This document shows positions 16,416-24,301 of a stretch of DNA of 43,180 nucleotides, one piece after another. Under the pieces are notes generated by a model that saw nothing but the letters and a program-made list of their open reading frames with translations, did not search any database and was not told where the DNA came from. The translations under genes and the position numbers were made by a program. Source of the stretch: Isosphaeraceae bacterium (GTDB lineage Bacteria; Planctomycetota; Planctomycetia; Isosphaerales; Isosphaeraceae); NCBI GenBank assembly GCA_021324445.1, contig JAJPJC010000227.1, positions 1-43,180 of the forward strand. Direction: 5' to 3'. Positions within the stretch are counted from its first letter, which is position 1. Every line of letters begins with the position of its first letter.

Positions 16416-17399
16416 TCATCGGGCCCCCGGCGATCCGGGAGCTTGCCGCCTGGAGGACTTGCCGGCCTTCCGGGCCAGCAGCGAGGTCTGCGTCGCGAAA
16501 CCCCAGAACCGGGGACACCGCAGCGACTCGTCGATCTGGGTGATTTCGCACCCGCACGCCCGCAGCGTCTTCCTCAGCCTGGGCAGGGCCACGAAGGCAC
16601 GCCCCCAGCGGACGCGGCTCCCCGCCCCGAGCTGCCAGCCGGCGGCGGCGTGGATCAGGCCCAACCCGAGGTCCCTCAGCCTCGAGGCGAGCGACCGGAT
16701 GGTCTTCGCATGCGCAATCTGCCGCAGGTCGTACCAGACGTTCTCGAAGCGGAGGAAGACGAGCCCTCCCGGCTTCAGGACCCGGGTCATCTCCCGCACG
16801 GCGGACCGTTGGTGCAGGTAAGTCAAGGTATTTCGGCAAATGAGGAAATCGATCGACTCATCGTCACAGGGCAAGGCGTAGGCCGAACAGCACGCGAAGC
16901 CGCAGTCTTGATTCTCCAGCCTGCTGAAGCGATAGCCCAGGGCCAGGGCCCGGGCGTCGATGTCGACACCCATCCGCCGGGCACCCGGCGCCGGCCCCAA
17001 CGATCGGAGCGTCCATCCGGAGCTGCAGCCGATCTCCAGGACCGAGCCGACATCGTCCTCGATCCCCAGCTCGCGGAAGGTCCGGCGCTCCCCGCCTTCC
17101 TGCCAGCTCTCGCGGATGATCAACTCGGTCAGGGCCTCACCCAGGGCCGTCGGCTGGCCCGAGGATTCCTCGAGCAGCCCATGGGCTGTCAGCTCGTCGC
17201 GATCCTCGGCCGGGAGCTCGGAGCCGGCGCGCAGGGCCAGCAGCCGGTCCTTGAGCGCGCCGATGAACTCATCGGACCAGTCCAGGATCGATTCCGCATC
17301 GCGGTCCCGGCTGTCCATCAGGTCGATCGAGGCCCCCCCTGCCCCCGATCGGATCCCGGTCCCGCTCCCGGCTGGTCTCATCGCGTTGAGGTCCTGCAT
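16416..17399 (-). CDS. Class I SAM-dependent methyltransferase
   Basis: 327 residues. About 110 N-terminal residues without a recognised fold precede motif I SVLEIGCSSGWTL (near 118), MGVDIDARAL, ICRNTLTYLHQRS and KPGGLVFLRFE. The C-terminus (about 290-327) is basic. The N-terminal extension with its helical, acidic pattern may be a substrate or partner domain. The start at 17399 is tentative; ATGs at 17381 and 17318 are alternatives, and the upstream DegT gene ends at 17441, leaving 41 bases. Substrate unknown. Confidence 0.8.
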   Translation of the reverse strand: MQDLNAMRPAGSGTGIRSGAGGASIDLMDSRDRDAESILDWSDEFIGALKDRLLALRAGSELPAEDRDELTAHGLLEESSGQPTALGEALTELIIRESWQEGGERRTFRELGIEDDVGSVLEIGCSSGWTLRSLGPAPGARRMGVDIDARALALGYRFSRLENQDCGFACCSAYALPCDDESIDFLICRNTLTYLHQRSAVREMTRVLKPGGLVFLRFENVWYDLRQIAHAKTIRSLASRLRDLGLGLIHAAAGWQLGAGSRVRWGRAFVALPRLRKTLRACGCEITQIDESLRCPRFWGFATQTSLLARKAGKSSRRQAPGSPGAR

Positions 17400-17440
17400 C
17401 AGTCGCTTGGGATTCGCTCGTGACCAGCGGCTCGATCGGC

Positions 17441-18538
17441 TTAAAGCCGGATCCGCTTGAGCACGGCTCCCACCTCGTCGATCTGGGCCTGGGACAGCTC
17501 GGGGAACATCGGCAGCGACAGGACCTCGGCGGCCGCCCGCTCCGCGTGGGGGAAGTCGCCGGCCTGGTAGCCCAGGTCGGCATAAGCCGGCTGGAGGTGG
17601 ACCGGGATCGGGTAGTGGATGCCCGTCTGGACCCCGTGATCTCCCATCGCCGTCTGCAGCTCGTCGCGCCGCGGGTGCCGCACGGCATAGACGTGGAAGA
17701 CCGGACGCCCCTCGGGCATCGGGGCCGGCGTCTGGACCCCGGTCTCCGGGAGGAGCTGATCGTACCGGGCTGCGTGGGCGCGCCGGGCTTCGGTCCAGGT
17801 CTCCAGGTGGCGGAGCTTCACGCGCAAGATGGCGCCCTGGAGGCCCTCCATGCGGTAGTTGAAGCCCTTCCGTTCATGATGGTACTTCCGCGAGGCGCCC
17901 CAGTCCCGGAGCATGCGGATCGTCCGATCGAAGTCCGGGTGATTGGTGGTGACCAGGCCCCCTTCGCCGTAGGCGCCCAGGTTCTTGCCGGGATAGAAGC
18001 TGAAGCAGGCCAGATCGCCGAGGCTCCCCACGCGACGACCCCGGTACTCCGCGCCATGGGCCTGGGCGGCGTCCTCGATGACGATCAGGTGATGACGGCG
18101 GGCGATCGCCAGGATGGGGTCCATCTCGGCCGGGCGGCCGTGCAGGTGCACCGGCAGGATGGCCCTGGTCCGCGGCGTGATGGCCGGCTCGATCGCCGCG
18201 GCGGCCATGGTGAGCGTCCGGGGGTCGATGTCCACCAGGACCGGCCGGGCGCCGGCGTACTGGATGGCGGCCACGGTGGCCACGAAGGTGAACGGGACCG
18301 TGATCACCTCGTCACCGGGTCCGATCCCCGCGGCCAGGAGCGCCAGGTGCAGCGCGCTGGTGCCCGAGTTGACCGCGATGCCGTGGCGGGCGCCGCTGTA
18401 GGCGGCGAACTCCCGCTCGAACGCGGCCACCTCGTCCCCCAGGACATACTGGCCGCTCTCCAGGACCCGGTGGATCGCCGCGGCGATCTCCTCGCGGATC
18501 CCCTGGTACTGCGCCTTCAAGTCGAGGAACGGAATCAT
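17441..18538 (-). CDS. DegT/DnrJ/EryC1/StrS sugar aminotransferase
   Basis: 365 residues, a PLP-dependent enzyme that aminates keto-sugar nucleotides. PFLDLKAQYQGIREEI at the N-terminus, NSGTSALHLAL near 57, EDAAQAHGA at 155-163 and FSFYPGKNLGAYGEGG with the PLP lysine at Lys185 are all present, and the length is normal. The ATG at 18538 overlaps the Gfo/Idh stop as ATGA. An oxidoreductase that makes a 3-keto sugar followed by this transaminase is the WlbA/WlbE (WbpB/WbpE) pattern for 3-amino-uronic acids, so that is the favoured role. Other amino sugars are possible. Confidence 0.92.
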   Translation of the reverse strand: MIPFLDLKAQYQGIREEIAAAIHRVLESGQYVLGDEVAAFEREFAAYSGARHGIAVNSGTSALHLALLAAGIGPGDEVITVPFTFVATVAAIQYAGARPVLVDIDPRTLTMAAAAIEPAITPRTRAILPVHLHGRPAEMDPILAIARRHHLIVIEDAAQAHGAEYRGRRVGSLGDLACFSFYPGKNLGAYGEGGLVTTNHPDFDRTIRMLRDWGASRKYHHERKGFNYRMEGLQGAILRVKLRHLETWTEARRAHAARYDQLLPETGVQTPAPMPEGRPVFHVYAVRHPRRDELQTAMGDHGVQTGIHYPIPVHLQPAYADLGYQAGDFPHAERAAAEVLSLPMFPELSQAQIDEVGAVLKRIRL

Positions 18539-19563
18539 GCCGTGGCTCCGCATTTCTCCAGCTCGATGGGCCGGCCCCGCTCCGCCATCGACCGCGAGGC
18601 GGCCTCCAGGATCTCGACGATCCGCAGCCCGACCTCGCCGCCGGTCAGCGGGGCCTGGCCATGCTCGATGCAGCGGACGAAGTGCCGCAGCTCGGTCCGC
18701 AACGCCTCGGTCGAGTCCAGTTGCGGGGCCCACATATCACCCGTCCGGTAGCTGATCAGCATCTGGTAGACGCTCTCGGCTCCACTGGTGCGCGAGATCC
18801 CCTTGTCGTAGACCTTGATCTTCTCGCTCGGCTCGAGGTCGTCGTAGACGATCATCTTCTGGCTGCCGCCGATCAGCGTGCGCCGCACCTTCACCGGCGC
18901 CAGCCAGTTGACGTGCATGTGCGCGATCAGGGCCTCGTCGAAGAAGAGCGTCAGGTAGGCGATATTCTCGGGCTGGCCCGGGAAGTGGCTCATCCCCGTC
19001 GCCGAGACGGCGCACGGCCGGTAGGGGAGCACGTAGTCCATGATCGAGAGGTCGTGCACGGCCAGGTCCCAGATCACGTCGACATCGTGCTGGAACAGGC
19101 CCAGGTTGACCCGGACCGAGTCGTAGTAATAGATGTCGCCCAAGGCGTCGCTGCTGACCAGCTCCTTGATCTTGCGGACTGCGCCGGTGTAGACGAAGGT
19201 GTGGTCCACCATCAGCACCCGGCGGCGGCGCTCGGCTTCCTCGATGAGCCGGATGGCGTGCTCGGATCGGGCCGCCAGGGGCTTCTCGACCAGGACGTGC
19301 TTGTCGGCCTGGAGGGCCTGCAGGGCCAGGTCGGAGTGGGTGGAGATCGGGGTGGCGATGGCGACGGCATCGATGCCGGAGTCGGCCAGCATCTCGCGAT
19401 GGTCGGCCATCGTGTGGACCGACGGGTATCGGCTTTTCACCAGGGCGAGCCGCTCCGGGCGGAGGTCGCTGACGGCGGCGACCTGGACGCCGGGGAGCTC
19501 GGCGAAGTTGCGGACGAGGTTGGGACCCCAGTAGCCATAACCGATCACGCCGACGCGGATCAT
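18535..19563 (-). CDS. Gfo/Idh/MocA-family sugar-nucleotide oxidoreductase (WlbA-like)
   Basis: 342 residues. The NAD-binding motif VGVIGYGYWGPN is at 4-15, the family EKP motif at residues 93-95 (VEKPLAA), and the catalytic Asp166-X3-His170 pair in WDLAVHDLSIMDY. The C-terminal sheet region contains MHVNWLAPVKVRR. WlbA-like enzymes oxidise C3 of UDP-GlcNAc uronic acid. The overlapping aminotransferase gene supports a keto-then-amino route. The ATG is preceded by GAGGAG seven bases upstream. Upstream lies a 72-base gap with a REP-like element, so a transcript boundary here is possible. Confidence 0.9.
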   Translation of the reverse strand: MIRVGVIGYGYWGPNLVRNFAELPGVQVAAVSDLRPERLALVKSRYPSVHTMADHREMLADSGIDAVAIATPISTHSDLALQALQADKHVLVEKPLAARSEHAIRLIEEAERRRRVLMVDHTFVYTGAVRKIKELVSSDALGDIYYYDSVRVNLGLFQHDVDVIWDLAVHDLSIMDYVLPYRPCAVSATGMSHFPGQPENIAYLTLFFDEALIAHMHVNWLAPVKVRRTLIGGSQKMIVYDDLEPSEKIKVYDKGISRTSGAESVYQMLISYRTGDMWAPQLDSTEALRTELRHFVRCIEHGQAPLTGGEVGLRIVEILEAASRSMAERGRPIELEKCGATA

Positions 19564-19584
19564 CTCTTGCTCCTCATGCGGTAA

Positions 19585-19610
19585 GTAGGAGCCGGCTCCG
19601 TCCGGCGATC
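19585..19610. repeat. REP-like palindromic element, copy 1
   Basis: A 26-base element starting GTAGGAGCCGGCTCC and ending GGCGATC, with the perfect palindrome GGAGCC/GGCTCC at its centre. It is identical over all 26 bases to the reverse complement of 35901-35926. The GTAG head followed by a GC-rich hairpin recalls REP sequences of Pseudomonas. It is the only recognisable content of the gap 19564-19635. Confidence 0.8.
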
Positions 19611-19635
19611 CCGGTCTGGATCCTCCGGGTCAGGT

Positions 19636-20319
19636 TCACTCGACGACGCTGAATCCTGATGCGACCGGGCGGAGGGACGCCCCCAGCGCCTGGGGGAGGG
19701 CCCGGATGTCATCCAGGAGGACATCGGGCCGGGCGGCGGCCAGGTGCTGCCGATCGCGGATGCCGCAGAGGACCCCGGCCGTGTGCAGGCCCACCAGCCG
19801 GCCGGCGTCGATGTCGGCCTCGGTGTCCCCCACCATCCAGCTCCCCTGCGGGGACCGGCGATGCCTCCCCAGGAAATCGCGGATCAGGCCGGCCTTTTGC
19901 CGATCGACGTGGTGGTCCGACGGCACCGAGAGGATCTCGCGGAAGAATCGCGCCAGGTCCAACCGCTCGAGTTCCTCCAGCAGCGCCGGGCGTTGGGACC
20001 GGACCGTGACCAGGACCAGGTCGTACTGATCCGCCAGGCCGCTCAGGATCCCCTCGACCCAGGGCCAGCAACGGTCGTAGGCCAGGTAATCCGGCGTCTC
20101 GATGAGCTCCAGCCGGCGGCGGAGGTAGTCCACGGCGTGCGCCGAGGCCCCCAGCTCCTCCAGGATCCGCTCCTCCGGGACGCGCGCCCGCTTGCGGCCC
20201 CAGTACGGCCCGCCGGGCATGCCCCCGACCCCAACTTCCCGGAGCAGGTGATGGTGCAGGGCGACGTAACGCGGGGAGACGTCGAGCAGGGGGCCATCGA
20301 GATCAAAGAAAATGGTCAT
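19636..20319 (-). CDS. HAD-superfamily phosphatase
   Basis: 227 residues. Motif I is FFDLDGPLLD (nucleophile Asp6, acid/base Asp8), motif II LVTVRSQ near 106, a lysine after the cap, and motif IV VGDTEADIDAG near 168. The insertion between motifs I and II is helical, as in phosphoglycolate-phosphatase-like cap C1 members. In this setting it may dephosphorylate a sugar phosphate during precursor synthesis (as GmhB or KdsC do in other loci), but nothing in the sequence fixes the substrate. Its ATG overlaps the stop of the GT2 remnant frame as ATGA, a hint that a complete GT2 gene once preceded it. Confidence 0.85.
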   Translation of the reverse strand: MTIFFDLDGPLLDVSPRYVALHHHLLREVGVGGMPGGPYWGRKRARVPEERILEELGASAHAVDYLRRRLELIETPDYLAYDRCWPWVEGILSGLADQYDLVLVTVRSQRPALLEELERLDLARFFREILSVPSDHHVDRQKAGLIRDFLGRHRRSPQGSWMVGDTEADIDAGRLVGLHTAGVLCGIRDRQHLAAARPDVLLDDIRALPQALGASLRPVASGFSVVE

Positions 20320-20523
20320 GTCGGATTTTCGTGTTTCTCCCGGCGTCTCCCGACGATGATCTCAGATTGCCCGGTCAGGGGGAGCATTCGCAGCACATCG
20401 GCGGTCTTCCCTTGCCGGTCCGCGCCCTGGTTGAAGATCGCGCGGCCCTCTACAGCCTGGGAGATGTCCTGGAGGGAGGCCATGATGCCCTGGTTCCGCT
20501 CGTGGCGCAAGCGGTGGAACCGA
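20316..20523 (-). pseudogene. Remnant of a GT2 glycosyltransferase gene
   Basis: Read in the frame that stops at 20316, these bases encode about 65 residues such as RHERNQGIMASLQDI and TADVLRMLPLTG. They match the middle of the intact GT2 gene at 21490-22278 (RHEHNQGIMATLGDL, TADVLRMLPLTE) at 38 of 65 positions by hand count. The N-terminal GT-A half and the C-terminal part are both missing. The divergence argues for a decayed paralogue rather than a recent copy. The 3' end of the TylF-type gene reads through it in another frame. Confidence 0.8.
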
Positions 20524-21384
20524 CCCAGCCGCGCCTTTGCGGAAATAGGCGATGCCGGGCGCATTCCCGGACAGCCCGCTCCCCGCGCCCATGATCACGG
20601 GCGGGCATTCGCCCAGCACTTCCCTCCAGAACCCGGGGGCGAGAATCCCCAGGATGTAATCGGGGTAGGCCGCCTCGTGCGTGAACCAATAGCCGCCCGG
20701 CGCCAGGCGCGGCCAGAGATGCCGCAAGCAATCCCGCGCCGAGCTGACATAGTCCACGTCGATGAAGACGAAGGCCGGCTCGATGTCCAGGCCGGGCAAG
20801 GAGTCGCTGAAGAATCCCGGGATGAACTCGCTGACATCGAGACAACCGAAGCGGTCCACATTCCGGCGCACCTCGTCGATCCGCCCGGCGTACTCGCCGG
20901 GGCGGAAGGCCAGGTCGGGCGTATCGCCATGCCCGTGCCCCTTGAGGAGCCGCTCGCGGTCGGACTCCGGCTCGGGGAGCCCCTGGAAGGAGTCACAGAC
21001 ATAGAGCCGCCGACCGGTCCGCTCGGCCAGGAGGGAGAGCTTGGCCGTGCTCCCCCCCTTGAAGCAGCCGCACTCGACGATCGGGCCCGGGATTGCCAGG
21101 TCGAGGAGGTATTGGGCCATCAAGACGAACTGGTAGGGCGGGTGCGCGCAGGCGACGCGCCCCTGGATCACGGCGAACTTCCGGAGCAGGTCCTTGCGGA
21201 AGGCACGCTCCGCCGGCGACTTCCCCCTCCGGACGAATCCGCGCAAGTCCTCCTTCAGGAGCAGGTAGCGAGCCACGGTGCTGACGAACCCGTAGCGATG
21301 CAGGGCGTAGCGGGCCGTCTCCAGGAGCCCGCGCGGGACCAGGGCGTCGGTCGACTCGACATACCCCGAGACCGAAACCGGCAT
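20362..21384 (-). CDS. TylF/MycF-type O-methyltransferase with altered C-terminus
   Basis: 340 residues from the ATG at 21384; a start at 21441 would add 19. The macrocin-O-methyltransferase family pattern is clear: VECGCFKGGSTAKLSLLAE, VCDSFQGLPEPES, FIDVDYVSSARDCLRHLWP and LAPGGYWFTHEAAYPD. These enzymes methylate hydroxyls of sugars such as deoxyhexoses. The family-like sequence ends near GIAYFRKGAAG. The last 53 residues are Pro/Arg/Gly-rich and come from reading the GT2 remnant (20316-20523) out of frame. The fused end probably leaves the fold intact because it lies after the last core strand, but activity is uncertain. Confidence 0.8.
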   Translation of the reverse strand: MPVSVSGYVESTDALVPRGLLETARYALHRYGFVSTVARYLLLKEDLRGFVRRGKSPAERAFRKDLLRKFAVIQGRVACAHPPYQFVLMAQYLLDLAIPGPIVECGCFKGGSTAKLSLLAERTGRRLYVCDSFQGLPEPESDRERLLKGHGHGDTPDLAFRPGEYAGRIDEVRRNVDRFGCLDVSEFIPGFFSDSLPGLDIEPAFVFIDVDYVSSARDCLRHLWPRLAPGGYWFTHEAAYPDYILGILAPGFWREVLGECPPVIMGAGSGLSGNAPGIAYFRKGAAGSVPPLAPRAEPGHHGLPPGHLPGCRGPRDLQPGRGPAREDRRCAANAPPDRAI

Positions 21385-21489
21385 GACGAGAATCCCTCTG
21401 AAGACGGATAGCCCGGCCGCAACCCCCACCAAGCGGACCACGAGGAGACGTCGGGCCAGGGGCCGTGGCGATCGAGGACGCGGGTCCTG

Positions 21490-22278
21490 CTACTTGTGCC
21501 GGAGGACGATGATATCCCACCAGCAGCGCACCAGGTCGAGGATCGAGAGCCCGACCAGGCCCAGCTTCGCGCCCCGCGCGACGCCGGCCCGCCGGGGGAA
21601 GAACTCCACGGTGGTCACCCCGATGGTATAACCCCGCGCGGCGGCCCGGATCAGCCGTTCGGCCTCACGGAACGGACCCCGGCTGATCAGCCGGTCGAGT
21701 TCCCGGATGATCTTCCGCGGATAAACCTTGCACCCGCCCGCGTCGTACGTCCGGGTGCCGAACAGGATCGCGGGGAGGATGTTGAACATCCCCGAGATCA
21801 CCGTCCGCTGCCAGTTGTAATACTTCTTCCGGCGCCTGCCCACGACGATGTCGTGGCGCTCGGTCAGGGGCAGCATCCGCAAGACGTCGGCGGTCCTCCA
21901 CTGGCCGTCGCCGCTGTTGTTGTAGATCCATTGGCCCTCGGCGGCGGCGTAGAGATCGCCCAGGGTGGCCATGATGCCCTGATTGTGCTCGTGGCGGAGC
22001 AGGCGCAGCTCGGGCAGGCGGCCCGCCAGCTCGTTGAGGATCTCCCAGGTCCGGTCGGTGGACCCATCATCGCAGACCAGGAGCTCGTAGCGCAGCCCGG
22101 AGTCGCGCAGGTCGGCATCCGACTGCTGGATCACCTCGGCGATGACCGCCTCTTCGTTGTAGGCCGGGAACAGGATCGAGACATCGATCGTGGCCCGGCC
22201 GCGCGGCGGCTCGGAGGGGCTGGCGGCTTGAAGCTCGTCGGGTCGAGGGAGGTTGGCGGCCATGATCGCTCGGCTCAT
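21490..22278 (-). CDS. GT2 glycosyltransferase
   Basis: 262 residues. The GT-A domain shows VSILFPAYNEEAVIAEVI near residue 36, VCDDGSTDRTWEIL near 66 and NNSGDGQW in the metal/donor region near 120. The C-terminal third (FGTRTYDAGGCKVYPRKII, VEFFPRRAGVARGAKL) resembles DPM1-type catalytic domains, but only a short, weakly hydrophobic tail follows. The ATG at 22278 is supported by GGAAGG six bases upstream. It starts 19 bases after the SDR gene, and a paralogous remnant lies at 20316-20523. Acceptor unknown. Confidence 0.86.
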   Translation of the reverse strand: MSRAIMAANLPRPDELQAASPSEPPRGRATIDVSILFPAYNEEAVIAEVIQQSDADLRDSGLRYELLVCDDGSTDRTWEILNELAGRLPELRLLRHEHNQGIMATLGDLYAAAEGQWIYNNSGDGQWRTADVLRMLPLTERHDIVVGRRRKKYYNWQRTVISGMFNILPAILFGTRTYDAGGCKVYPRKIIRELDRLISRGPFREAERLIRAAARGYTIGVTTVEFFPRRAGVARGAKLGLVGLSILDLVRCWWDIIVLRHK

Positions 22279-22297
22279 CGAGACCTTCCAGGGAGGC

Positions 22298-23305
22298 TTA
22301 ATAGTGCAGCTTGGTCCAGCGATCCCGATTTGCCAGATACCACTCCCACTCGCGGGCCAGCCCGGTGCGGAGCTCGACCTGGGGCGTCCAGCCCAGCCGT
22401 TGCCGCCCCTTGGCCGGGTCGAGGACCATGGCCTCGAGCTCGCTGGGCAAGCGCATCCGCTCCTCCTCGACGATCCGGCTCCGCTGGCCGGGCGCGACAT
22501 CCTCGTGGATCGGGTCCACGTTGACGCCGGTCACCTCGGTGGCGATCCGGGCGAGCTGGCTGACGGTCGTGCCCACGCCGGTCGAGACATTGAAGACGTC
22601 ATGGCCGGGGGGTTCCTGGGCGAGGACGGCCTGGTTGATCGCGACCACGTCGCTGACATAGGTGAAGTCGCGCTGCTGCCGGCCGTCGCCGAAGATGACC
22701 GGCGGCCGGCCCTCGGCCAGCCGCTTCAGGAAGATCGTCAGGACCCGCCCATACCACTCGCGCGGCCCGTAGACGATCGCATAGCGGAACCCGGTCATGG
22801 GGATGCCGCTGGTCTGGCTGAAGATGGCGGCGTACTTCTCGCACGCCAGCTTGCTGACGCCGTAGGCCCAGTTGGGATTGGTGGGGTGCCGGCTCTCGTC
22901 GCTGGGCAGGAACGCCGGCTGGCCGTAGACGCAGGCGCTGCTGGCATAGAGGACGCGGGCCACGCCGGCCCGGACCGCCGCCTCCAGCACGTTCAGCGTC
23001 GCGACCGTGTTGGCCCGCAGGTCCTCGAGGGGATCCTCGATGCAGCGGGTGATCTCCAGTTGGGCCGCCTGGTGGCTGACCACGTCGCAGCCCCGCAGGG
23101 CCGCCCGGACCGCGGCGGCGTCCCGGACATCCCCCTCGATGACCTCGACGTCGTCCCGGACCGCCGCCAGGTTCGCGCGGCAACCGCTGCTGAAGTCATC
23201 GAGGACGCGGACCCGGGCCCCCTGCCCCACCAGGCTCTCGACCAGGTGGGAGCCGATGAACCCCGCTCCGCCGGTGACCAGCACGCGCCGACCGTCCATC
23301 TTCAT
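22298..23305 (-). CDS. NAD-dependent epimerase/dehydratase (extended SDR)
   Basis: 335 residues. The TGGAGFIGSH nucleotide-binding motif is at 11-20, SSACVYGQP near 122 and the catalytic Tyr148-X3-Lys152 (AYGVSKLACEKY). The C-terminal substrate domain contains GDGRQQRDFTYVSDVV. This fits UDP-glucose/UDP-GlcNAc 4-epimerase-like enzymes that modify nucleotide sugars; the exact reaction is not readable. The start at 23305 is fixed by the strong ribosome binding site at 23313-23320. Length is normal for the family. Confidence 0.9.
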   Translation of the reverse strand: MKMDGRRVLVTGGAGFIGSHLVESLVGQGARVRVLDDFSSGCRANLAAVRDDVEVIEGDVRDAAAVRAALRGCDVVSHQAAQLEITRCIEDPLEDLRANTVATLNVLEAAVRAGVARVLYASSACVYGQPAFLPSDESRHPTNPNWAYGVSKLACEKYAAIFSQTSGIPMTGFRYAIVYGPREWYGRVLTIFLKRLAEGRPPVIFGDGRQQRDFTYVSDVVAINQAVLAQEPPGHDVFNVSTGVGTTVSQLARIATEVTGVNVDPIHEDVAPGQRSRIVEEERMRLPSELEAMVLDPAKGRQRLGWTPQVELRTGLAREWEWYLANRDRWTKLHY

Positions 23306-23312
23306 CGGAGAA

Positions 23313-23320
23313 CCTCCTCC
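23313..23320 (-). promoter_or_regulatory. Strong ribosome binding site of the SDR gene
   Basis: GGAGGAGG on the coding strand, seven bases before the ATG at 23305; it decides the start of the epimerase gene. Confidence 0.7.
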
Positions 23321-23326
23321 GGGGAG

Positions 23327-24301
23327 TCACTCAGCTTTCGGGACGAAGACTTCCTGCCAGTAGCGCAGCATCATCACCCCGGGCCGGGGCGTCAAGTCGG
23401 GCAACGCCTGGCCCCGGGCCAGGGCGACCAGGGCCATCGGCCCATTCATCCCGGCGCGGATCGAGAGGATCGAGCCCGCGCCGAACCGGGCGTTGATCTC
23501 GAAGAACCGCGGCCCGGAATCGGTCAGGAAGCACTGGATGTTGCTGGGGCCGTGGATCGGCAGTCCCTCCACGATGCGGCGGGCCAGGGCGACCAGGTTC
23601 GGGTCGTCGATGGTCCGGCTCCGGTAGGCTTGCCCGCTCTTGACCTCCAGGCGGATCCGCGGCGAGGCGGCCAGGAACCGCCCGCGCAGGTCGCTCATCG
23701 TGTCGATCGTGACCTCGGTCCCGGCGACGAAGGGCTGGACGATCGCATCCGGCACCTGCTTGACGTAAAACCGGTATTCTTCCGGGTCCTGGGCCCGGTA
23801 ATTGTCCAGGCTGGCGCGGCCGCAGCGGGGCTTGAGATACACCGGGAAGGGGAGGGCCGTCGGGTCGTGGATCGCCTCGGCTCGCCACGTGGCGACGGCC
23901 GGGATCCCCAGGGAGCGGAAGTAACGCTCGGTCTGGTCCTTTTCCTCGCAGGTCCGCAGCGCGGCCACGGGGCTGATCGCCACCTGGGTGCCGGCCTCCG
24001 CCAGCCGCCCGGCCGCCCGGGCCCAGCCGATGAACTCGTAGTCGATGATCGGGATCACCAGGTCGATCCGGCGATCCCGGCAGATCCCCAGGACGCGCTC
24101 GATGAAGTCGGGCGCCTGGGCCGGCGGCATCAGGACGAATTCGTCGCCCAGGTGGGCCCCGGCGCAATCGGCCTTCATGTCGCCCATGACGACCTGGATG
24201 GCGGCGTCACCGGCGGCCCGCAGCCCCTTGAGGGCCGTGATCGCGGTCGTCGTGCCGGCACCGGTGATCAGGACGCGATAGCTCATCCGGCTGTCCCTCA
24301 T
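23327..24301 (-). CDS. ATP-grasp family ligase
   Basis: 324 residues. The N-terminal Rossmann-like part begins RVLITGAGTTTAITALKGLRAAG and shows VIPIIDYEF near residue 84. The ATP-grasp region has CEEKDQTERYFRSLGIP, PVYLKPRCGRAS, VQPFVAGTEVTIDTM and the metal-binding FFEINARFGAGS near 275. Such proteins, related to the CarB/PylC group, join a carboxylate to an amine or other nucleophile using ATP. In surface-glycan loci they may add amino acids to sugar acids, which would fit the uronic acid and amino sugar enzymes here, but no substrate is proven. The ATG at 24301 shares one base with the upstream GT39 stop; GTG at 24304 is an alternative. Confidence 0.85.
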   Translation of the reverse strand: MRDSRMSYRVLITGAGTTTAITALKGLRAAGDAAIQVVMGDMKADCAGAHLGDEFVLMPPAQAPDFIERVLGICRDRRIDLVIPIIDYEFIGWARAAGRLAEAGTQVAISPVAALRTCEEKDQTERYFRSLGIPAVATWRAEAIHDPTALPFPVYLKPRCGRASLDNYRAQDPEEYRFYVKQVPDAIVQPFVAGTEVTIDTMSDLRGRFLAASPRIRLEVKSGQAYRSRTIDDPNLVALARRIVEGLPIHGPSNIQCFLTDSGPRFFEINARFGAGSILSIRAGMNGPMALVALARGQALPDLTPRPGVMMLRYWQEVFVPKAE

